From: Apostichopus japonicus
Taxonomy: Eukaryota > Echinodermata > Holothuroidea > Aspidochirotida > Stichopodidae
DNA length: 64,000 bases
NCBI RefSeq assembly: GCF_037975245.1
Contig: NC_092570.1
Coordinates: 4,434,001 to 4,498,000, forward strand
Direction: 5' to 3'
In this document: positions 12,572 to 23,800 of the stretch, piece by piece
How positions within the stretch are numbered: the stretch's first letter is position 1
How the letters are laid out: every line of letters begins with the position of its first letter
Notes under the pieces: generated by a model
What the model was told of the DNA's origin: nothing
Databases searched by the model: none
What the model saw: only the letters and a program-made list of their open reading frames with translations
Position numbers and translations under genes: made by a program

Positions 12572-13976
12572 GGTGAGGCTGAAGAGAATCTTTGGTTGGA
12601 GACCTTCGAAGAATATAGATTTGGTTTCAATATTAAATTTTAGTTTACTTTATTTATTTAAAACAGGATAATCAGGTGGATCTAGTGGTTTTCTTTCAAA
12701 CGTTGATATTGGGCTTTGAGAGAATGTGTCTTTGATTGCCGTAACTACTATTCCATAGATATGTCTATAAAATAAAAGCAGGGTCTGTTAATGTCCTACG
12801 GATATACCGGTAAATTTTGACCGATGGGCCCTGCAGACTCAGATTGATATTTAAAGCTTTATTTGGTCTCAGTTTAATCTCTCATAAGCGACATATTTTT
12901 TATCTTTTCGTGTCCATTTGGCTAACATGAGATTCATGTACTTACTCTAAGAGATTTGCAAAAAATATCTGATTAAATGCCAATTAGCAATTATCTGAGC
13001 AAAAAACAAAATTTTCAAGCTAGGAAGTCTGTCTTAGTTTTATTGATGTGGATCGTGCATTTCAAGAACTCCCAAGAACTTACAGATGTGTACCAAACCT
13101 ACTGTGTATATGATTGGGTCTGTTACGTATAAATATTCCGTCTTCTATAAAAGGTGAGAAGAATTTGTTTTCACTTGTATGTTTTTTTTTTAAAAAATTA
13201 CAGCAAACAAAAATTGCTTTATCTGTCCTTTTTCAATTAGATCCTTTTGGATGACACTTTCACATGATGAAAGCTGCTGTTTGCAACCAACGCCTGTCTT
13301 TCACCGAGAGACCAGCTCCATGACACACTATCCTATACCTAGGCAGATTGTATGTTCTCTGTGGATGTTACAAAGTTTGACATGGACCATCAAGCGCAAA
13401 ACCTGTTTGGGCGATTACTATCAAGCCATCTTACTACCAGCTACAGACAAACTGTTGATTAAACCACTACAATTAATGGAGGAATGTTAAAGCTGGATGG
13501 ACAGCTGACAACCAGCTATCTATCTGACCCCCCCCCCTCTTAGGTTTGACTGCTTTTTCCATGCTGCTTTTTTGCTTAATTCTTTGGGACATCTCACCTC
13601 TGACCTGTCATTATCATTATCTTGCATCGTTGTCTTGAAATAATTCACTTTTGGCAGAATATTTATTTTGATATGTTGTGGACCTCTAAACTTCACCATT
13701 ATCATTGCTATCAATATTACTATGTTTCTTTTAATTTACGAGAAAAGACCCTTTAATATGGCTAAGGTTGATCAAATTACAAGTGACTGGGCGATATAAA
13801 ACTCAATGGGAGAATATTACATTTAATGGCCTCAAATGTATTTCATAACACATATGAAGACTCTCCCTAAGTCATCTGTTACATTTTATGGACTCAAATG
13901 ACATGCAATACAATGCATCTCCAACTTGTCAAGAATAAATGGCATTAAATTAAAGGCATTGAAGACTCGCCCCAAA
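12572..13976 (+). other. RBMX2 3' flank / probable 3' UTR
   Basis: This is noncoding sequence after the RBMX2 stop. An AATAAA at 12771-12776, about 200 bp downstream, is a plausible polyadenylation signal. Further AATAAA motifs occur near 13926. An open frame at 13251-13490 shows no family features and is taken as chance. I see no further gene. Confidence 0.4.
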
Positions 13977-14314
13977 CCGTGTGCCACGCTCTGAAAAAAT
14001 TAACTTTCCGTTGCATGCAAGCAGAGTTTTCTTCGTGTCGCTACAAAATGCAGACAGTAATGAAATGTGATACCTTGTTATCTTTTATCTGGACCTGAGA
14101 TGTCCATGGCTGCTATGTACACTGTGTTGTGGGTATTGACCGTATCTGCATGTATTGACTCTACACTAGTGTCTAATTACCGAAGGTAGCAAGCTGTGTG
14201 TGTATTTTCTGGGTTCGATGGTGGTGTCTAACACTTCTGTTACACCTCATTCGAAACTAGGTCAGATTACCAGCATCAGACGTTTCTTTGAACGCAAGTC
14301 TTAACTCCCTTTAA
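13977..14314 (-). repeat. Dispersed repeat copy 2, inverted relative to 9578-9920
   Basis: This is the reverse-complement counterpart of the repeat in RBMX2 intron 2, diverged by scattered substitutions and small indels. It ends in CTCCCTTTAA at 14304-14313, which mirrors the TTAAAGGGAG start of copy 1. The two copies bracket RBMX2 exons 3-5. Confidence 0.75.
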
Positions 14315-17300
14315 CAGGTGCTCTGTCGTTTATATGAAAGTTTAAAAGAACATGTTTTGATTGAGTTAAATAATAGAATTTTGTAACACAATGGACTCAC
14401 ATTCAGGTTAAGGCTTGCACTGAGAAGCTGACATCATCATCTTAGCATTAAAGGAGCAGTCCAAAGCATACATATATTTATAGCTGAATATTTTGAAACC
14501 TTTGACAGTTAGAGAAACATGCTAGCACTAAAAATATCTCAACTCTTTTCTTTCTTTAAGTATTGTATAACAACATATCAAGACTGCAATTCTCCCTAAA
14601 GTTATCCTTTTAAGGAATAACAGCTCTGAAGCCCGCACTTTGGGTTTGATCGGCAAACATTTTCCAATACCAAATCGAGTAAACTCAAAAATAAGATTGC
14701 ATTTGATCGGGTTACGACATTTACCAATTTTTTCTTAACTCCTAGCATATATTTAGGGCAATAACTAATGATGACCTTTAAACCATATTTTGGAAATAGA
14801 TATTCCAAAAGGATTTATTTAAATGTGATTTGTCAGGTGTTTTGCAACTTGTGTAGCATATCTAGCATTTTTTAAAGTATATTTTACTGTGTAGCCTCTC
14901 TAAGGCTTAATACAGTTACTCAAAGAAATTGCAAAAATGTGATATAATATTAATGTACTAAATAGCATTGTTCAGTAAAGCAATAAAAATCTGGAACGAT
15001 CTCTGAACACAATTTTGTTTTTACTTTGCAATATTTGTAACCTCATGCTGCAGTACAATGGACGAGGGAAAATATAACAGGTGATTGTAGTGTGAGCGAA
15101 AGGACGGGGGGGGGGGAGAGTGATTACCCCCACAACCTTCTATTATAACTAATTGTAGACCTTATCATCAATCTAACTATGACCAAGAGTACACCATTTG
15201 ACGTATAAACCTGCCATTTTAAAACCGCCAATACCTTACCTATCAAAGCAATTCTCATGGATTAGCACGCATACATGTTTTATTGACCGCCTGGCTTATG
15301 CGATGCTATTTAAGGTTCACACGTCATTCAAGGGCGGCGGAACCGGGGGGGGCACAGGGGGCACGTGCCCCCCCCCACTTTTCCTCAGGGTTAAAAAGCC
15401 ATGGGGCCCCAACCGCTATCGTCAGTTGAGGGGGGGGGGGGGTGTTTGAGTCGAGGGATTTTTAACTGTCAAAACAGTTAGCATACCATATACAGTAAGT
15501 CGTCTGTATGAATTTGATTTGACCGGTGAGCATTTTCTTAGCTCGGGATATTTTTAATGAGAGCATGATAGTTTTTTGACTACTTTGGCTTCTTACTAAT
15601 TCGATAATCCGGGGGTGGGGGTGGGAGGGGAAGTGACAATGGTGCGCTATCCCCTCCCCGGAAAACAAAAGCGTTACCTCTGTCTATACTGAGTAGGCTA
15701 AGCAACCTTGAAAGATTCGTATTCCGGAGAGCGCTTTATATGTTGTGTTACTCTGTTACTTTGTATATGATGAAGACTATTAAAAGACACCGTATATTAG
15801 AAGCACGAGTATACTCGGTTTGTCAGGAAGAAATGACGCGCCAGTTGACAACATTTGAACCTAATGTTATATCTATCCATTGAGATTGAACGGAGGGCCT
15901 ACCATGAAAATGTACGAGAAATTCAAGCTAACATATCTCCCAGAGATAATTCGATTCGTAAAAGAGGTACAGCCCATAAGTCATTAGATGATCTAAACAC
16001 ACTCTGAATGTAAAATCTCAGCTAGCAAAGCATTTAATAAATATGATGTAGAAGTTAGTTCAAAGAACGATTATAGTACGGAAGCTGAGTATTGCCAGAC
16101 ATGCAAAATAATAGTGTGTAGAGTCTACTACTGCAGGATATTAAATAGGCTCAAAAATACATTTCAGTTGAATAAACGTTTCTAGCGTTCTGAACGACAC
16201 GAGACGAAATTCCGCAACGTGTTTTGTCGAACGTTGGGGTGGGTTTGGGTAGGGGAGGGAGGACCCCCACGTCCTCTCCATAGGAGGCGGCTTGAACTAC
16301 CCCAGGGAAATACCACATCATTTATAACATCATGCACTGGCCTCTGGTCCTTCCATAGAGGTTCATTCCCCCAACAGGAAGCATTGGGGTGGGGGGGGGG
16401 TTAGAGTTCCCCTGTCCATACCGCTGGAAAGAGTATGGGGATTGTTTTGCTGAAACAATTAGGAGGAATAAATTAAATGTCAGCAGAAGTGTGTGGGGTT
16501 GAGGGTGGTACAAACTTTGGGCTTTTCATAACCGTCCAAGGGATCAACGTTTAACGGTTCACAATAAAAATAATTCACTATAAAAAAAAACCAGTTAGAA
16601 TACCACACCATTGCGTCTCTTTTAACATAGATACTCCATCATGATCACCATCGGATAATCGTGACACTTGAACAAGACCCGTAATTAGCTATCATAACAA
16701 TATATGTTGTGTGAGACTGCATACATGATTATATACCGCCTGATTTGTAGGATACTATATTAAGATTCACACGGCATTTGTGATCTTATTTGAAATGAAT
16801 ACCAAAAGTGGCTTTCAAAATCATTGGCCGTGAAAGTGGGTGTGTGGGGGTGGGGCGAGAGCCGTGCCCAACCGCTATCGTCAGTCGGGGGATTTTTTGG
16901 TATATTCAGTCAGGAAGGACTAGACTAGACCCCCGGTTATATGTACATGCATGGGAGTCGGCTTCAACTACTCAAGCACCCCCCCCCCCCTCGCCCCTTC
17001 CAGATTCAAAAGCCCTCATGACCCTATCTAAGTCAGTTGGGGAATTTTCTTTCCCCTCCGGCCCACCCATTAAAATATGTTCACAATGATGAAGAGCAGA
17101 TGAGTTTGGGGCGGAGGGGGTGGGGTGGGGGGTTAAACATACAATATATGAAACGATGATTAATCAGTACCATTAAGGTTTATTGGAATAGCTTCTACGT
17201 CATCATCAACTTTGTTTTAACTGATGGACAATGCCTGATTTATATAACCCCATGAAAATTGTACTTTTGAAATAACCCTTTTCTTGATGACTGTAACACT

Positions 17301-17834
17301 ATATATAAACAAGTCACTTGCGTCGACATTAATGTTCTAATTATACTGTCTAATATAATTTATTCTTGTAAAAAAAAACACTTCTAGACCTCAAAATTTA
17401 ATGCCAAAGTTCGCATTCATATTTCTCTGAATCCTGACATTTCTGATATTCCTTATATATATAATTATGTAGAAGCAGGTAAAACAAAGCTTTCTTTGTC
17501 TATATTTTCATTGTATACACTTCTGTTGTTATGTACGAGGGATTATCATTCATGATAAGGTCAACGGAAGAACAGTCGTACTTGCTAGTATTATTTAAGA
17601 AGCTATTAAAATGGTAATAACCTCCTTAGTGGGTCATTTACAACAGTTAGTCCAGGAAGCACTGATTGCTTTAACAGTTTCTCTCTGTATTTAAAGTCCC
17701 GGATAAACGACACACATGTATGTAGTTTTTTGTTTGCCAAGTATTGTGTTGAAGTTTGGGTTTCATATAAGAAGTCGACTTTATTATAACAAATAGCTAG
17801 GAATTAACGATAGACCGACGCAATTAAACCGAAC
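14315..17834. other. Repeat-rich intergenic region with a diverged local duplication
   Basis: No gene is recognised. G/C homopolymer runs are frequent (15105, 15355, 15431, 16386, 16980, 17105). Two parts of the interval look like diverged copies of each other. The GCATACATG...ACCGCCTG...TTCACACG segment near 15266-15330 resembles 16714-16777. The CCAACCGCTATCGTCAGT block near 15409 recurs near 16869. The GGGCGGCGGAACCGG at 15331 resembles the terminal sequence of the hAT-like element at 29731, so a broken member of that group may lie here. Confidence 0.45.
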
Positions 17835-20800
17835 ATGGCGAACTTGAGATTTTATATTTTCTATGGGTTTATATGGATGGTGATGATGATGTTTGTTAAA
17901 TCAGAAGATTTATCAAATGACACAGGAGGTGACGAAGGACTGAAACAGGAGGACCTAGACCTTAGTAAGGTCAGAGGGACTAAAGAGGTTCGTTGGTTAT
18001 AATTATACAATCAGTACTTATAAAGTTTTACTCAAGAAAACCTATTTTATTAGAACTAACTTTTTAAGTAATATTAAGAAAACTTCATTTTTTCAGGATG
18101 TGCTGCAGTATAGCAGCACATATTGTTTCCCAAACGTTGACGACTATTGCAGCAGAGACTCAATTATCTCGATAAAGGGGATTCGAACCCGGGCCTCCCG
18201 CTTTATATGCGGACACCCTAACCACTATAGGCTATGGATGCTGATTGTATGTCCAGAGGTTCGAAACCCGTAAGGAAGGTCGTAATTCCACTGTAGGTGT
18301 TTGTCACCTATATTGAACAATACTAATTCTGTTTTTGGTGACATATTTTGCCTTACTCTAGAAATCAACATGATAAAACAACGTCCCCTCCTCGGAAAAA
18401 AAGTAAACCTGGTAGCCTTCGTGGTAGAAATACTAAAGTCGGTAACAGAAAAAGCAAACCTAGAAATTAACGTTAAAGAAATAATAAGCTATGCCATAAT
18501 CTCGGCAATCACACATCTTAACATGAAACTAACAACGGCAGAACAAAAGTTGAAGTAAGAACATTATCCTTCCTCTAATCCTATAAGTCGATCTCCACTC
18601 TCAGATGGATAATAATTCAAATTTCCTAAAAATCATCCACCTGAACATACATAGTGTTCTCCCAAAACTCCCGCTTATTCTTTATGAAATTGATATCCAT
18701 CAGCCTAATGTTTTATTCATCCAAGAATCTAAACTTAATATTACTTGTCACCTAGATATCCCTAGCTACATTATTTTCAGAAAAGACTTGAAAAGAATAG
18801 GTATAAAGGTGGTATTTTAATTGCCATCAAAGATCACATAAAGGCTATTGATAACACTGGCCCTGAGCTTCAAAACCACCAAGCTCTCGAAAATATCATT
18901 CCCTGAAAACCCCACAATATCACTCTCTCATATCGTACTATAACCCACCTGCCCCCCCCCCCTCCTTCACGAATCTATTATTCTAACGTGTAATTTAAAA
19001 AATACCATCGTAATAGGTGACCTCAATGTTCACCACTTAAAATTTGGGTTGCACCAAAACCACTTTGTATGGTAAACAGCTTCTTGACATTATTGACAAA
19101 TATGACTTCCGTATTGTAAACAGTAACTAGAACTGTTACTAGATCTGACCCTAGAACTGACAAACAAAAACTACTTGACCAGATAATTACCAACAAATAT
19201 TTGGTCACCAAGGCTAGAAACCTACAGATCATTGACGACATTGGTTTTTCTGACCACCATATTGTTCCAATTAGTTTCTTACTTAAACCAACTTGTATAA
19301 GTTATAATTTCTACCGTTCCCCTATAATCTGACTAACTGGACCAATTTTAGGAGCGACATAGACAAATTAATGACCAACCCTAACTACATTAACCCCCCA
19401 GGCGCGTAGCCAAGGGGGCGAAGGGGGCAGCCGCCCCCCCTTGAGCATATTTTTTTTTAAATGTTTTTTAAATGTTTTTATGATATCGCTAGTAATTTCA
19501 AAAGAGAAAATGCTAAGATGCAACTTACAAGGCCTGGGAAGTGCCATTTCCAGTGATCTGGGAGGCATTTTCAGCCAAGATTTTCTCCCTTGGCAAATTC
19601 CTGGCTACGCGCCTGCCCCCTCCCCCCCCCCCCCCAAAAAAAGGGAGTTCAAATTAACCGGCAGGAATAGGACTTTCACTTTGAACACGCATTGAGTTAC
19701 AGTTCTGTTATTGCCGCTAAGGTATATGGAAGTAAAGGAGGATGTTTACTTGTATATTTTGGCAAACTGCCTGAAATAGCAACCGTACAATGGTAGTTAC
19801 TTCCGGTGGCTTTATATATTGGATATGTAGGATTTCTTTGAAGCATCTTTGACATTGAAAACCTGCCAAGAGTCACGAAACTTAGGTTATATTTGTACGT
19901 AGAGTTGATACATTTGTCATTTGTACAGAGTTCACCCTTAATGCTTTTGAATCTGACATTGTATACAGAATTACCACTTCCTTACTGGTTTCGAACCTCT
20001 AGACCGACAATCGGCAGTGTCCATGGCCTAGTTGGTTAGGGTGTCCGAATATAAAGCGGGAGGCCCGGGTTAGAATACCAGTCGAGGCTGGAAGTCTTTT
20101 CACTGTTCTGGATTTTCCAACTCATTTATTTACTACATGTCTGTCATACCACTTGCTTCACATTCATTTCTTATTTACGGATTGGCTTGCCTATAAAAAT
20201 TGGTAATTCTGTTTTAATTGTCAGATTGAAAGCACCAGGGGCGCACTCTGTACAGACAAAACACTTGGGTAAAACGCCCTCATTACAGTTATACAAAGCT
20301 AGTTTATACGCATACGAACCTCTGGACAGATATGTAATTAGTGTCCATAGCCTAGTTGGTTGGGTGTCCGCATTGAAAGCGGGAGGTCCCGGTTCGAATC
20401 CCGGTCGAGGCTTGAAGTTGTATTGCTTACACAATTGATTTAGTTATATTTTTGTTGACATCTATATATGGCAGTATTTACATATACAGTATAATCAGAA
20501 TCCAGGTTCATACATTTGGTTCCTGTCAGGCGCGTAGCCAGGAATCTGCAAAGGGAGGGCGAAAATGTAGGCAAATTATCAGAGCCGTAGGTACGGCATT
20601 GCAAACTATCTAAGCGTAGCGCCACCAGAAAATTTTGGCTGAAAATGCCTCCCAGTTCGCCAGAAATGGCACTTCCCAGGCCTTGTAAGTTGCATCTTAG
20701 CATTTTCTCTTCTGAAATTACTAGCGATATCATAAAAACATTAAAAAAAGAATTAAAAAATATGCTCAAGGTGGGTGGGGCGGCTGCCCCCTTCGCCCCC

Positions 20801-23800
20801 CCCCCCTTGGCTACGCGCCTGGTTCCTGTTGATATAAGGTGACATAATCAAAGACGTCGCATCCTTCCCGTTTTAGTATAATTCCATAACAGCTCCCTGG
20901 TATAATAAAACAGTTATTCGTTAGAATGAATTCATCCAAGACTATACGTTTTCTGGTTTTTGTACAATAAAGGGAATAACAACAACGTTTACTTTGTACT
21001 CTGAAAACATAATAAGTTTTGAAAAGTTTTGAATTCTAATAATAATAATATAAATATATATATATATAAACATACATATATTTATGTGTGGTTAAATGCG
21101 TATTAAATCTTCCAAAGGTTGCCAACGATCATATCACAAGTCAAAATGGAGATGTGAGCCAGGTGCCGGAATCCATGTCTTATCCGAGTCGAGAACATGA
21201 AGCTAGAGCCGTCAAAGCAATTTTTAAAGAAGAATTCACTCACGTTAGATCTCGTCGAGAAACAAATGGCTTACCACAAGAGAATAAAGACGGGAACTAT
21301 ATAAGTAGCAATGACGGATGTAAGTATAGTTTATGAGAATGAGGTCATACTACTTACCGTATACCTGAATATTACCCATATGTTAGTCATATTAACTGTA
21401 CTGTGACCTTTATTTATATGAATATTACCATTTAATGACAGTATGTAAGTATCTGCTATGCGAATGAGTTCATAGTAAATTTGTTTTAGAACGACGACGC
21501 TTGGGGGAGGGGGGTGGGGCTGATTGGAGTAAGACAAGTCGGGGGGGGGGGTACAAGCCTGATCGAGCTGCAGTTTAGCAAAATACAATCCACCAAGTTG
21601 CTTATCCCAAACGCCAGCAAACCGTTTAGGAGCGCCGCTGACCTTTAACCACGTGACATTTGACCTCGTTTCCCATGGCAACCACATATTTTGATAGTAC
21701 TTGACAATTCCATTATACATGTTTCATGTCAAGTCAATGTTTTATAACAACAAAAAATTGTATTTACAACTAAAGTTGACCTTTGACCTCTGACCTTTGG
21801 TTCCGGGGGCATGCGAGACACAAGGGTTCACCCTGGGGTACCTTCCAAGTTTGACCCCTCCCTCAGTTATGGACTTTCGGTCACCTTGGGGTATTCCGCC
21901 ATGGGTGACCACCCCTCCCCCCCCCCCCACACACACCCCGAGAGTATAGCTACTCAGGAAAATGAACTATTACAAAGGTAGTTGTTGCTATGGCAACTGA
22001 CATAGCTGTATATTGCCCAACCGGCAAAGGAACTACAATATCCCATTCAACCTATGGGAGCCATGAGATCATGGAGCGAACTAGTAGATGAACGAGGATA
22101 GAGTATAGGAGTAAAGAAGACAAGCAAATCATTCTTAGACTGAAAGCGTAAACAGCAAAACTAGTGTTAGTCATATAAGGGGGGAGCTGCCTTCACTGGG
22201 AGGATGCCCAAGCCCTGGCAATACCACCCTCCCAGGGGTACTAGCCTTAAAAAAAGGCAAAAAATCCCTTCCCTGTGGCTGGGCTATTCCCGGAAGGAAA
22301 CTGTGCTTTCTGAGTTTGACTTACAAGCCCTTTAGCTACCGGGGTCCCTTAACTAGGATGGAAGGGCCAGAGGCTGAAGGGAACTATTTTGTAAAGGAAT
22401 GGGCCTGGAGTCGTTGAGCCGACTCAAATGTCTGAGGTACCTCCTAAAAGAGCCCACCTACTGAACCAATTCCCCTAACTGACAATCAGGCGCGTAGCTA
22501 AGGGGGGGGGCGAGGGGGCAGCCGCCCCCCCCCCTTGAGCATAATTTTTATTTTATTTTTAATGTTTTTATGATATTGCTAGTATTTTCAAAAGAGAAAA
22601 TGCTAAGATGCAACTTACAAGGCCTGGGAAGTGCCATTTCCAGCGATCTGGGAGGCATTTTCAGCCAAAATTTTCTTGTACGCTTCGCGCCAAACATGGT
22701 GGCGCTACGCTTAGATAGTTTGCAATGCCGAATCTACAGTTTCGCCCCTCCCTTGGCAAATTCCTGGCTACGCGCCTGCTGACAATGAAGGTAGAGAATA
22801 CCCTCTGCCCCCCCCCCCCCTCCCCGCCCACTTCTCCCTCCTCGTGTACGCCACTGAAGGGGGACATCATTTTTATTCTATTATGTAAGTTTGGTATCAC
22901 TGCGGGGGTCCAATCACTCTGAAATGTAAGCGTTATGTGGAGAGTCAGTTTTCCCATATTGCAATAACGCATAGCCTATTAAATCTAAGGAATGTTTTGT
23001 TTCACCTTTGAAAGATATAGAATAACATATTTATTTTGTTTATTTGTTAATATGTTGTTTACAGATAACATATGTTACTTATGCCCTGCTGGTCCACGAG
23101 GAGCTGCAGGTCCTCCAGGAATTCAGGGAAACCGTGGCCTCGATGGTTTGGATGGCAGAATGGGAGCTCCAGGTCCGATGGGTCGAACCGGTATGCCAGG
23201 ACCTCCCGGCCTGCCAGGAAGGGATGGCCGCGACGGCGTGTCAGGTATCTAAGAGTTAGTTCCTTAATAACATATTTTCGCTTGACTTAAAATTGTTTCA
23301 GTAAGCCTGATCTAAATATCAAATCTTATCAGATCGTATATCAGATCATTACAGATAATATCAGATAATTGCAGATCATAACAGATCATCACAGATCTCC
23401 ACAGATAATTGCAGATCACAACATATCATATTAGATCATAACATATCATATCAGATCATAACATATCATATCAGATCATAACATATCATATCAGATCATA
23501 ACATATCATATCAGATCATAACATATCATATCAGATCACAACATACCATATCAGATTATAACACGTCATAACAGATCATAACATATCATAACTCGTCATA
23601 TCAGATCAAACATATCAGATAACAACATATCATATCAGATCATAACATAACATAAAATAACATATCAGATTATAACATATTATATCAGATCATAAAATAT
23701 CATATCAGATCATAACATATCATATCATATCATATCATATCATATCAGATCATAACATAACATAAAATAACATATCAGATTATAACATATTATATCAGAT

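Noticed and set aside
13251..13490. 79-codon plus-strand frame after RBMX2
   Set aside because: No recognisable motif, no splice context, and it lies in probable 3' flank.
20340..20412. A functional tRNA gene
   Set aside because: A and B boxes are present, but the acceptor ends do not pair, and several copies with a shared tail exist, so it is a SINE.
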